In this document: positions 33,950 through 41,405 of the stretch, in pieces
How positions within the stretch are numbered: position 1 is the stretch's first letter
How the letters are laid out: every line of letters starts with the position of its first letter
Assembly (NCBI GenBank): GCA_036677375.1
Contig: JAVBWO010000023.1
Span: 1-41,405 of the forward strand
Length of the DNA: 41,405 nucleotides
Direction of reading: 5' to 3'
From: JAVBWO01 sp036677375
Lineage (GTDB): Bacteria; Bacillota; Dehalobacteriia; UBA4068; UBA4997
The notes under the pieces: model-generated
Database searches by the model: none
Told to the model about the DNA's origin: nothing
Seen by the model: only the letters and a program-made list of their open reading frames with translations
Translations under genes and position numbers: made by a program

Positions 33950-34888
33950 ATGACAAAAAAAATTGCAACCCGTGACGCTTATGGCGCCGCTTTGGTGGAG
34001 CTGGGAGCGCAGGATGAAAGAATCGTGGTTTTAGACGCTGATTTGTCGAAATCTACCAAAACCAGTGAGTTTGCCAAGGCTTACCCGGAACGTTTTATCA
34101 ACGTAGGCATTGCCGAACAAAATATGGCCACGGTGGCGGCCGGTTTATCCATTGTCGGCAAAATCCCTTTTGCCAGTTCTTTTGCCATGTTTGCTGCCGG
34201 ACGCGGTTTTGAACAGGTTAGAAACGGCATTGGTTACCCGCATTTGAATGTGAAGATCGGCGCTTCACATGCCGGCCTTTCCGTTGGGGAAGACGGCGGT
34301 ACCCACCAGTCTATTGAAGATGTGGCTTTGATGCGGGAGATTCCCGGCATGACGGTGATCGTGCCTGCCGACAGCAATGAAACGCGGCAGGCGGTTTTGG
34401 CCGCCGCCGCTATGGAAGGACCTGTTTATCTTAGATTGGGCAGGATGGCTGTGCCTGAGGTGAATGGGGAAGATTACCGGTTTGAAATCGGCAAAGGCGT
34501 TTTGCTTCGTCCCGGTAAAGATGTGGTGATCTTTGCTTCCGGTTTGATGGTCAGCGTAGCGCTAGAAGCGGCCGTTGACTTGCAGAAACAAGGAATTACC
34601 GCCGCTGTCGCCAATATCCATACCATCAAGCCGCTGGATGTGGAGTTTGTCGTAAAAATGGCCAAGGAATGCGGCGCGGCAGTAACAGCGGAAGACCACA
34701 GCATCATCGGCGGTCTGGGCAGCGCCGTAGCGGAAGCGTTGTCTGAGAATGCGCCTACTCCTTTATGCCGGATAGGGATCAAGGATGTTATGGGGGAATC
34801 CGGCTCTCCGGCCCAGTTGTTTGAAAAATACGGTTTAACCGCCAAAGATATTGTTGCGGCAGCCCTTAAAGCCGTAGCCTGTAAATAA
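33950..34888 (+). CDS. tktB: Transketolase, C-terminal subunit
   Basis: A 312-residue partner of the gene just upstream, holding the pyrimidine-binding and C-terminal domains. Motifs: VLDADLSKSTKT, FINVGIAEQNMATVAAGLS with the Glu that activates the cofactor, ASSFAMFAAGRGFEQVRN, GASHAGLSVGEDGGTHQSIEDVALMR and VTAEDHSIIGGLGSAVAEAL. A GGAGG site precedes its ATG. The operon ends here at a strong terminator. Confidence 0.96.
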   Translation: MTKKIATRDAYGAALVELGAQDERIVVLDADLSKSTKTSEFAKAYPERFINVGIAEQNMATVAAGLSIVGKIPFASSFAMFAAGRGFEQVRNGIGYPHLNVKIGASHAGLSVGEDGGTHQSIEDVALMREIPGMTVIVPADSNETRQAVLAAAAMEGPVYLRLGRMAVPEVNGEDYRFEIGKGVLLRPGKDVVIFASGLMVSVALEAAVDLQKQGITAAVANIHTIKPLDVEFVVKMAKECGAAVTAEDHSIIGGLGSAVAEALSENAPTPLCRIGIKDVMGESGSPAQLFEKYGLTAKDIVAAALKAVACK

Positions 34889-34924
34889 AAACGTTGTCTA
34901 CTTCCATTTTTTTAAATAAATAAT

Positions 34925-34957
34925 AAAAAAACGAAAGGCGTTGCCTTTCGTTTTTTT
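34925..34957 (+). terminator. Strong terminator after transketolase
   Basis: ACGAAAGGC and GCCTTTCGT (34931-34939 and 34943-34951) enclose a three-base loop, with an A run upstream and a T run downstream that may work in both directions. Confidence 0.93.
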
Positions 34958-35083
34958 ATGCCTGGGTATCATGTCAAATCAAAAGTTTTGATTGTCCTTG
35001 TAAGCGTTTTCGCCAATTATTTCATCTTTTAGCTTATTACTTTTAAATTTTTACATCTATAAGGAAAAAACAAGTTATGTTCT

Positions 35084-35113
35084 TTGCGAAATGATGTATA
35101 TTTGTGCTATGAT
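35084..35113 (+). promoter_or_regulatory. Extended -10 promoter for the ftsEX operon
   Basis: TTGCGA (35084-35089), 18 bases, then TATGAT (35108-35113) preceded by TGC, giving an extended -10. The leader to ftsE is about 215 bases. The whole gap 34958-35336 is AT-rich and holds no gene I can support. Confidence 0.55.
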
Positions 35114-35336
35114 AAGAAACGGAAACAAGAGCCGGTAGACAAATATTGCTAAAATCCGATCATGTAGGGAACCAAAAATTTCCTTATATAGTCTAATTTA
35201 ATTAGGAAATCAAAGCAGGCAATATTTACATTATGGAATTGTATGGAATTATGTTGATGGGAAAGGATTTTGTTTGATTTCTGTCGAACAAAATAAAATT
35301 ATGGATTATGATAGCCGAAAATAAAGAGGTGTTTGC

Positions 35337-36014
35337 ATGATCAGCATGGTCAATGTCAATAAGTCCTATGATAAGGGCAAACCTGCCTTGATTGATATCA
35401 ATCTGAACATAGAAAAAGGAGAATTCGTCTTTTTGACCGGACAAAGCGGCGCCGGAAAAAGTACTTTGATTAAGCTTTTATTTCGTCAAATCATGCCGGA
35501 TAACGGACAGATCTTTATTGCCAACCGCAGCATCATCCGGCTGAGCAAGAAAGACACTGTGCTTTTGAGGCGCAATACCGGCGTGGTCTTTCAGGATTTT
35601 CGCCTGATGGAAAATAAAACGGTTTTTGAAAACGTGGCCTTTGCTATGAAGGTGCTGGAATATCCCTGGCCGGATATTAAAAAGAAGGTGCCGGAGGTTT
35701 TGGATATGATGGGGATTGCCGACAGGGCTAAGGCTTTTCCCCGGCAGCTTTCCGGTGGCGAACAGCAGCGGGTTGCTTTGGCGCGCGCCATTATCAACAG
35801 GCCGCCCATCCTTTTGGCGGACGAGCCCACAGGAAATATCGATCCTGATACCTCTGACGAGCTGATGAAAAGCTTTCAAAAGATCAATGATGAAGGCACC
35901 ACCATTATCATGGCGACCCACGATAAGCGGATCGTCAACGCCTTGGGGAAACGGGTGCTGGCATTAAAACACGGTCAATTGGCAGGCGACGCTATAGGGG
36001 GGTGGCTTTTATGA
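35337..36014 (+). CDS. ftsE: Cell division ATP-binding protein FtsE
   Basis: A 225-residue ABC ATPase that pairs with FtsX to control peptidoglycan hydrolases at the wall. Walker A is GQSGAGKSTLIKLL (about residues 36-49), the Q loop lies near VVFQDFRLMENKTVFENVAF, the signature is LSGGEQQRVALARA and Walker B is ILLADEPTGNIDPDTS, followed by the TIIMATHDK switch His. AAAGAGGTG precedes the ATG. It overlaps ftsX by ATGA, so the two are made together. Confidence 0.97.
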   Translation: MISMVNVNKSYDKGKPALIDINLNIEKGEFVFLTGQSGAGKSTLIKLLFRQIMPDNGQIFIANRSIIRLSKKDTVLLRRNTGVVFQDFRLMENKTVFENVAFAMKVLEYPWPDIKKKVPEVLDMMGIADRAKAFPRQLSGGEQQRVALARAIINRPPILLADEPTGNIDPDTSDELMKSFQKINDEGTTIIMATHDKRIVNALGKRVLALKHGQLAGDAIGGWLL

Positions 36015-36895
36015 AATTATCCAGCTTTCGCTATGTAGCCCCCGAAGCCATCCTTTCTATGAAGCGGAACTCTTGGATGAGCCTGGTTGCCATTGTCACT
36101 GTTGCCATCACGCTGTTTTTATGCGGCGTCTTTTGGCTTTTGGTGCTGAATATCGACGCCAATGCCACCATGTTGGAAAATTCGGTGGAAATCAAAGCTT
36201 TTGTCAAGGATGGTACCACAGAAGAGCAATTAGAAACATTGAAAGAACAAATAAAATCTCTTTCCGGCGTTGCCAGCGTAACTTTTGTTAGTAAGGAAGA
36301 CGGTCTTGCCAGCATGACCAGCAGTTTCGGGGATGATAAGCGCGTGTTGGCTGCTTTGGATGAAAATCCTTTGCCAGACGCCTATACCATCAAGGCGTTG
36401 CATCCGGAGGATGTTGCTACCCTTACCAAAACAGTGGCAAAACTGGAACGGATTGTCTCAGTGCGTTATGGACAGGATTCGGTAGATAATTTGTTTGCCT
36501 TATTAAAATGGGTGCGTGCTTTAGGATTAGGGATCATGGCGCTATTATGCGTCTCCGCAGTAGTTTTGATCGCTATGAACATTCGGATGACCGTTATTGC
36601 CAGGCGGGAAGAAATCATGGTTATGAAGTATGTGGGCGCCAGCAACGCCTTCGTCAGATGGCCATTTCTCTTAGAAGGGATCATTATAGGCCTTCTGGGT
36701 TCCCTCATTGCCTTGGGCTGCTTGTACTTTGCCTATGGCAATTTGATCGGTTATATGATGAAGAGTCTTTTGTTCCTTACATATGTTAACATTAATAAAG
36801 TGATTGTGCAGGTAGCTTGCGGTATGCTGTGCCTTGGTGTAGGTTTAGGCGCTTTGGGCAGCACAGTTTCTCTTCGGCGTTTCCTGCGGGTATGA
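36011..36895 (+). CDS. ftsX: Cell division permease FtsX
   Basis: A 294-residue membrane protein with four expected segments: one near residues 20-45, then three in the C-terminal half (ALGLGIMALLCVSAVVLIAMNI, LLEGIIIGLLGSLIALGCLYFAY, VACGMLCLGVGLGALGSTVS). An extracellular domain of about 50-165 lies between the first and second, where partner hydrolases bind. MKYVGASNAFVRWPFLLEG is the coupling region. ATG 36011 is chosen because GGGGGGTGG precedes it and the product starts MKLSSFRYVAPEAI, as in FtsX; GTG 36002 is also in frame. Confidence 0.95.
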   Translation: MKLSSFRYVAPEAILSMKRNSWMSLVAIVTVAITLFLCGVFWLLVLNIDANATMLENSVEIKAFVKDGTTEEQLETLKEQIKSLSGVASVTFVSKEDGLASMTSSFGDDKRVLAALDENPLPDAYTIKALHPEDVATLTKTVAKLERIVSVRYGQDSVDNLFALLKWVRALGLGIMALLCVSAVVLIAMNIRMTVIARREEIMVMKYVGASNAFVRWPFLLEGIIIGLLGSLIALGCLYFAYGNLIGYMMKSLLFLTYVNINKVIVQVACGMLCLGVGLGALGSTVSLRRFLRV

Positions 36896-36973
36896 TCTTG
36901 ATTTGAATGATTTACTTTATCCCTGATTTCAATCTTTTTATTGGATTTCAATAAATAAAGGTGGGTGTAATAG

Positions 36974-38140
36974 ATGCCGCAAAAGAAAAAAGTATGGGTT
37001 ACCCTGCTTACTTTATTATTGACGCTGGCCTTCATCGGCACGTCGGTTCTGCCTGCCATGAGTGCGAGTTCCGACCCCTTGGCCGATTTTAAAGAGGAAA
37101 AATATGCTTTGGAACAAGAGATGAAGGAGCAAAAAGCGAAGATCAAAGAAACCGATGCGCAGTTAAAAACCTTCAAGGGCCAATTGTCCACGGTAGAAGC
37201 CGGAATCAATAAAACAGAAAAAGAGTTAACCAGTGCGGATATCCAATTGCAAGTGGCCTCGAAACAATTGGCGGAGACCACGCAACAGTTGGAAGAAACT
37301 CAAAAGAAACTGGATAGCAGGAAGACATCCTTCAAAGAGCGTTTGCGGGCAACCTATGTCAATGGGCAGGTGACGATGTTGGACGTATTCTTCGAGGCCA
37401 ACAGCATGGATGATTTTTTAAGCCGCTTTTATTACTTAGAACAGATCATGAATTATGATATGAATACCTTAGATACCATCGAAGAAACAAAATCCCAGGT
37501 AGAAGAGAAAAAGGCACAGCAGGAAGAAAAAAAGACCACCTTGAAAGCACTGAAGCAAAGCAAAGAAGACGCCTTGGCGGAGTTGGCGTCGCAGCAGAAA
37601 GAGAAGGCAAATCTGGTAGCAGCGGCAGAACAGGATAAGGCCACGGCACAAAAAGCCTATGATGAAATGGAAGCGGAATCCAAGGCCATTGCCGCACAGA
37701 TTAAAAAGATTCAAGCGGAGTTGGCGAAGAAGAATGCACCGGTTTATAAAGGCGCTTACTTATGGCCATTGGATGGTTATTATAAGGTGACGTCTGATTA
37801 CGGCATGCGCTGGCATCCTATATTAAAAAAGTATAAAAAACATACGGGCATCGATATCAGCGCTCCCAAAGGTACGCCTATCATGGCGGCAGGAGACGGC
37901 ACGGTGATCATTGCACAATATAACAGCGCCTATGGCAATATGGTAATCATTGACCATGGTGGCGGCATTTCCACTTTGTATGGACATTTGTCTTCCATTG
38001 GAGTAAGTGTAGGGCAGTCCGTCAAAAAAGGCGATACCATAGGCAAGGTTGGTTCTACCGGCTGGAGTACCGGGAACCACTTGCATTTCGAAGTGCGTAA
38101 GAATGGTTCCGATGTAAGCCCCTGGAATTATGTCAAATAG
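36974..38140 (+). CDS. M23 peptidase with coiled coil (FtsEX-linked hydrolase)
   Basis: A 388-residue secreted peptidoglycan hydrolase candidate. Signal sequence about 1-31 (ending AMSA), a long coiled coil about 35-255 very rich in Lys, Glu and Gln, then a LytM/M23 domain of about 268-388. Zinc ligands look intact: H and D in KKHTGIDIS, and HLHFEVR with the HxH pair. Coiled-coil hydrolases such as PcsB, CwlO and EnvC are activated by FtsEX through this kind of helical stalk; placement directly after ftsEX supports the same link. It ends with its own terminator. Confidence 0.95.
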   Translation: MPQKKKVWVTLLTLLLTLAFIGTSVLPAMSASSDPLADFKEEKYALEQEMKEQKAKIKETDAQLKTFKGQLSTVEAGINKTEKELTSADIQLQVASKQLAETTQQLEETQKKLDSRKTSFKERLRATYVNGQVTMLDVFFEANSMDDFLSRFYYLEQIMNYDMNTLDTIEETKSQVEEKKAQQEEKKTTLKALKQSKEDALAELASQQKEKANLVAAAEQDKATAQKAYDEMEAESKAIAAQIKKIQAELAKKNAPVYKGAYLWPLDGYYKVTSDYGMRWHPILKKYKKHTGIDISAPKGTPIMAAGDGTVIIAQYNSAYGNMVIIDHGGGISTLYGHLSSIGVSVGQSVKKGDTIGKVGSTGWSTGNHLHFEVRKNGSDVSPWNYVK

Positions 38141-38147
38141 AAAAGGC

Positions 38148-38175
38148 AAAAGGGCGCTGATAACGCCCTTTTTTG
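38148..38175 (+). terminator. Intrinsic terminator after the M23 peptidase
   Basis: AAAAGGGCG pairs perfectly with CGCCCTTTT (38148-38156 and 38164-38172) and runs into T residues. Confidence 0.9.
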
Positions 38176-38267
38176 TATTTTAGCTTAATGCCAAATTTGT
38201 TAGATTTTTGACTTTGTCATTGCATGAAAAAGGTGATCCGGTATATACTGGATAAGAGGTGATTTTA

Positions 38268-39413
38268 TTGAAGCGGAAGTATGGTGCGGTAGGGATATTG
38301 TTAGCGGTTTGTATTTTGCTTTCCGGTTGTACGATTCCTTTTGTGCATAGTGGCAAAGCTGATCTTCCCTCAGAAGGAGCCGCTATTGACGCCATGGATA
38401 TGATCGATAGTATGCAGGTAGCGGCAGAACAATTTTTTATGGAAGAAGATGATATTTACACTTCCTATTTTACCGCGGAGGAATATAGTGAACTCTATGA
38501 AGATATTAAGGGGACCTATGGCGGGATTGGCGCCTATTTTTATTATGATGATACGACCAAATGCGGTCGTATCAGTGATGTGATGAAAGATTCTCCCGCT
38601 TTGAAGGCCGGAATCAAAGCCGGTGACCAGCTCCTGAAGGTGGATGGAGAAGATGTGACCGGTCAGGATCTGGATATGGTGGTAGCGAAGGTCAAAGGTG
38701 AAGCAGGGACTAAGGTCACTTTAGTCTTTCTGCGGGCGGGAGAAGGCGAGATCACTTTTACCGTCACCCGGGATACCATTGAAGTCTCTACCGTGGAGCG
38801 GTATGACCTGCCGGAATATCCCGATATTGCCTATGTGGTGATCAATAGCTTTAATTCGTATACCGCAGAGGAATTCAAAAGCCTTTGGCAGGAAATGCAG
38901 AAAAACGATCCGCCCAAAGGTTTGTTGATTGATATGCGCTACAACCCCGGTGGCGAAGTCAACGCCGCGCTGGATCTGGCGGATTTGTTTATTCCCAAGG
39001 GGAGACCTATTTTGTGGCTCTCCAGCAAGACCGGGGATCAAGAAGTGGTATCCAAGTATGAACCGTTTGCGATTCCCTTGGTGCTTTTGCAGAATGAATA
39101 TAGCGCCAGTTCCTCTGAAATTGTTTTAGGCGCTTTGCAGGATAATGACATTGGTACTTCGGTAGGCACCAAGAGCTTCGGCAAAGGAATCATTCAGACC
39201 ATTTCGCCTTTGGCAGGAGGCACTGGTATCCGTAGCACCACCACCCGTTATTTCACACCAAATAAGCGAAGCATTCATGGCGTAGGCATTACTCCTGATG
39301 TGGAGTGTCTATTGCCGGAGGGTACCGATTTGGTGGTGACCTTAAGCGGCGATCCAAAACAAGATCCTCAGCTGGCCAAAGCAATTGAGATTCTGCAAAG
39401 TAAGATACAATAA
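38268..39413 (+). CDS. ctpA: S41 family C-terminal processing protease, lipoprotein
   Basis: A 381-residue extracytoplasmic serine protease. ILLSGC gives a lipobox with Cys21, so it is probably a lipoprotein. A PDZ domain covers about 85-180 (GTYGGIGAYF to RISDVMKDSPALKAGIKAGDQLLKVDGEDV), and the S41 core follows with LLIDMRYNPGGEVNAALDLA, NEYSASSSEIVLGALQDND (Ser motif) and VGTKSFGKGIIQT (Lys motif). The TTG at 38268 is chosen because AAGAGGTGAT lies just upstream; the in-frame GTG at 38259 would fall inside that site. Ctp proteases after FtsEX-hydrolase genes are usual in Bacillota, where they may trim wall enzymes. Confidence 0.94.
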   Translation: MKRKYGAVGILLAVCILLSGCTIPFVHSGKADLPSEGAAIDAMDMIDSMQVAAEQFFMEEDDIYTSYFTAEEYSELYEDIKGTYGGIGAYFYYDDTTKCGRISDVMKDSPALKAGIKAGDQLLKVDGEDVTGQDLDMVVAKVKGEAGTKVTLVFLRAGEGEITFTVTRDTIEVSTVERYDLPEYPDIAYVVINSFNSYTAEEFKSLWQEMQKNDPPKGLLIDMRYNPGGEVNAALDLADLFIPKGRPILWLSSKTGDQEVVSKYEPFAIPLVLLQNEYSASSSEIVLGALQDNDIGTSVGTKSFGKGIIQTISPLAGGTGIRSTTTRYFTPNKRSIHGVGITPDVECLLPEGTDLVVTLSGDPKQDPQLAKAIEILQSKIQ

Positions 39414-39424
39414 CAAAAGTAATG

Positions 39425-39459
39425 AACTCCCGTACAGGATTTCTTGTACGGGAGTTTTT
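39425..39459 (+). terminator. Strong terminator after the S41 protease
   Basis: A perfect 12-bp stem (AACTCCCGTACA with TGTACGGGAGTT) has an eight-base loop and is followed by T residues. Confidence 0.92.
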
Positions 39460-39536
39460 GTTTTTCTAAGACAATACAGGCACTATGAATTTTTCCCTAC
39501 ATATTATAATTCAAAAGAATGATTCGGAGGTGTTCT

Positions 39537-40592
39537 ATGAAAAGAGGAACGGTCAAACATTTATTCCCCGGCAGCAATACACCGGAAGGATTTTATTCCT
39601 TCTACCACCAGGGGCTTGCCGGCATGGAGCAGTTGTTTATCTTAAAAGGCGGTCCGGGAACCGGCAAATCGACGCTGATCCGAAAATTAGCCGCCGATAT
39701 GGTAGAGAGAGGTTATGATGTGGAGTTGTGGCAGTGTTCTTCGGATAATGACTCGTTGGACGGTGTAGTGGTTCCCGCCTTGAAACTGGCAGTGATAGAC
39801 GGTACCGCGCCTCATGTGGTGGATCCTGTGTGTCCGGGTGCGGTGGATGAGATCATTAATTTAGGTGAACATTGGGACAGGGATTATCTGAGGCAGCATA
39901 AGGGAGAGATTCAGGAAATCAACCGAGTGACGGCGGGTTATTTTGCTACCGCTTACGGGTTTTTAGCAAAGGTAAAAGAAGATATGCTGGAGCTGGAAAA
40001 GAAAATGCCAAGCCTTCCTATGGAGGAGTTGGCCCGGCAGGGGGATCAACTAGTGGAAGAAATTTTCCGCAGCAACCTGCCTGAAGTACGCCATTTCTTT
40101 GCCACAGCCGTGACGCCCCGGGGATGGTTGGGTTTTGTGGATGAATTGACAGCAGGCTGCCGTCACCGTTATATCTTGCAAGGGCGCTTCTCCGCAATTT
40201 CTCTTGTCTTGGCACAGGTGGCAAAAGTTGTGATTGATAAGGGCCATGCCATTGATATCTTTTACCGTGCTTTTGCGCCCAATGAAATGGAAATGCTGGT
40301 TTTGCCCGGTCTGGGAGTAGCCTTGATTGCGGAAGGTATTCCGGGCGTAGAGGTGAAGCCTCAGGATACGTTGATTGCTTTGGCCGGTGGTTGTCAAGAG
40401 GAAGCGCTCTGGCAGCAGAGTTTAACAGCAGCTTGCCAGGCCTTGTCTCAAGCTAAGGATTTGCACAGTCGTTTAGAGACTTTTTATGTACACGCTATGG
40501 ATTTCGAAGGAGTAGACGCCACCACAAGGGAGCTGTTTGACCGTATTTTAGCTTTTACAGCGCTACACGAAAAAGCTGAGACGCAGGCATAA
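39537..40592 (+). CDS. P-loop NTPase with tandem halves (PRK06851-like)
   Basis: A 351-residue cytoplasmic protein. The first half has an intact Walker A (LKGGPGTGKSTLIRKLA, near residue 40) followed by GYDVELWQCSSDNDSLDGVVVPALKLAVIDG. The second half repeats the same layout (RYILQGRFSAISLVLAQVAK, then GHAIDIFYRAFAPNEMEMLVLPGLGVALIAEG), but GxxGxGKST has become GRFSAIS, so nucleotide binding there is doubtful. I recognise the duplicated layout from a Bacillota family of unknown function. CGGAGGTG supports the ATG at 39537. The TATAAT at 39505-39510 may be its -10 box. It precedes the SPOCS-like gene by 71 bases. Confidence 0.8.
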   Translation: MKRGTVKHLFPGSNTPEGFYSFYHQGLAGMEQLFILKGGPGTGKSTLIRKLAADMVERGYDVELWQCSSDNDSLDGVVVPALKLAVIDGTAPHVVDPVCPGAVDEIINLGEHWDRDYLRQHKGEIQEINRVTAGYFATAYGFLAKVKEDMLELEKKMPSLPMEELARQGDQLVEEIFRSNLPEVRHFFATAVTPRGWLGFVDELTAGCRHRYILQGRFSAISLVLAQVAKVVIDKGHAIDIFYRAFAPNEMEMLVLPGLGVALIAEGIPGVEVKPQDTLIALAGGCQEEALWQQSLTAACQALSQAKDLHSRLETFYVHAMDFEGVDATTRELFDRILAFTALHEKAETQA

Positions 40593-40663
40593 AAAAATAT
40601 TTTTTTGCATACAGTTTTGTAATAAAGGCCGCGGCAGGCGGCATAGTACAGGAGGTAATTTGT

Positions 40664-41405
40664 ATGGAAAAACTGGTTATGCCGCTGGCACATACCGTTT
40701 TTTTGCCCAGGCAGGCTGCACCCATGGCGCAGGTAAAAACGGTAAGCCTTGCAACGAGGCTTTTAAAAATCGCGGAAGAAAGCGGCAAAGTGATCTGTAG
40801 CGGCAATATTGAGGTTCGTGTAACATATTATCCTTCTTTGCCCGGCAATTGTAACAGTACGATGGATAAGATTGTCTTAGTTCCATTTCGTACGGAATGC
40901 CCGGGCGCTTTGCCGGCTTGTTCTTTAAACGACTGTATGTCTGAGATTCGCGATGTCACGTGGCAGATGATTTCTTCTCACGCCTTTGAGGTAAAGGGGA
41001 ATTTTTATTTATCATGCGACGCCAAACAAACCTTCAAAGAAAACGCCAAACAGAATATTAAACAGGTCTATAGTAATCCTCAGGCAACGCAATCGGCAAG
41101 TATAATAGACAGCATCGATTGTGGCAGGCCGTCGTCCAGAACGGCATTTGGCAGTGCCATTGACTGTGGCGTTTATGAACCAATTTGGGAAGAAACAAAA
41201 TTTCAAAGGGATATTCCCTGTCTGCCAATAGAAGAGGAAGAAGAGAACACGATGGAAACGGTTAAGCCGCCGCAAGGAAACGTGAGAGAAAATCCGGTTA
41301 CGGTAATGCCGCCGCAAGGAAACGTGAGAGAAAATCCGGTTACGGTAATGCCGCCGCAAGGAAACGTGAGAGAAAATCCGGTTACGGTAATGCCGCCGCA
41401 AGGAA
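40664..41405 (+). CDS. Partial SPOCS/DUF3794-like protein with C-terminal repeats
   Basis: The gene starts at ATG 40664 behind GGAGGTAA and is still open at the right edge (247 codons visible). Residues about 15-120 resemble the SPOCS (DUF3794) domain of spore-coat and morphogenesis proteins: ATRLLKIAEESGKVICSGNIEVRVTYYP, then IVLVPFRTECPG and VTWQMISSHAFEVKGNFYLSC. The match is by pattern and moderate. A linker of about 70 residues follows, acidic near its end (IEEEEEN), and from residue 202 exact 14-residue repeats PPQGNVRENPVTVM begin. Cys residues are more frequent than in neighbouring exported proteins. No signal peptide is seen, consistent with a spore-coat type protein made in the mother cell, which is inference. 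Confidence 0.6.
   Translation, partial: MEKLVMPLAHTVFLPRQAAPMAQVKTVSLATRLLKIAEESGKVICSGNIEVRVTYYPSLPGNCNSTMDKIVLVPFRTECPGALPACSLNDCMSEIRDVTWQMISSHAFEVKGNFYLSCDAKQTFKENAKQNIKQVYSNPQATQSASIIDSIDCGRPSSRTAFGSAIDCGVYEPIWEETKFQRDIPCLPIEEEEENTMETVKPPQGNVRENPVTVMPPQGNVRENPVTVMPPQGNVRENPVTVMPPQG
41267..41405 (+). repeat. Exact 42-bp in-frame tandem repeat
   Basis: Three complete, identical copies (41267-41308, 41309-41350, 41351-41392) and the first 13 bases of a fourth encode PPQGNVRENPVTVM each. The array continues beyond the window. Identity at the DNA level, including third codon positions, points to recent expansion. Confidence 0.97.

Noticed and set aside
41267..41405. CRISPR array
   Set aside because: The units are directly adjacent with no spacers, and the repeat keeps an open protein frame.

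Overview
The window looks like chromosomal DNA of an endospore-forming member of the Bacillota, probably a Clostridia-type anaerobe. The basis is SpoIIID next to an MreB/Mbl gene, a prfB with the CTT-TGA-C frameshift, long-form HPF, split transketolase, SLH-domain surface proteins with CsaB, and Gram-positive-type secondary wall polymer genes (LCP, TagA/WecG, TagO/WecA, MurJ). No rRNA, tRNA, CRISPR array, transposase or prophage is visible. Almost every gene is on the + strand. Genus cannot be set from the sequence alone.

Layout. 1-788: C-terminal part of an unrecognised, probably exported protein. 1071-2625: spoIIID and mbl/mreB. 2728-5188: a copper-amine-oxidase-N domain protein, an LCP wall-polymer transferase and a TagA/WecG glycosyltransferase. 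5601-8237: a large SLH surface (S-layer type) protein behind a long leader, closed by a strong terminator. 8304-9192: a long non-coding leader with a promoter, a 26-bp TetR-type palindrome, a 9-bp purine-rich tandem repeat and a possible leader terminator. 9193-15190: an RND efflux operon (lipoprotein adaptor, RND pump, TolC-like protein, TetR regulator). 15445-23708: a second SLH protein, a lipoprotein, a DUF5693 membrane protein, csaB, murJ, a TagO/WecA transferase and an SH3 protein. 23759-26830: hypotheticals, comF and hpf. 27332-34888: secA, prfB (frameshifted), a DUF2993 protein, a YitT protein and both halves of transketolase. 35337-39413: ftsE, ftsX, an M23 hydrolase and an S41 protease. 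39537-41405: a duplicated P-loop protein and a partial SPOCS-like protein ending in exact 42-bp repeats that run off the window.

Much of the window serves the cell envelope. TagO/WecA and TagA/WecG would start a lipid-linked polymer, MurJ is a lipid flippase, LCP would attach polymer to peptidoglycan, CsaB would pyruvylate it, and two SLH proteins would bind it. FtsEX, M23 and S41 form a wall-remodelling set, and SecA exports the secreted members. The least explained parts are the TetR operator/9-bp repeat leader, a TolC-like protein in a cell with a Gram-positive-type wall gene set, the secA-prfB spacer, the duplicated ATPase with a lost second P-loop, and the repeat-bearing gene at the right edge. 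I did not find a clear new multi-gene system; most of the window is recognisable core and envelope biology.
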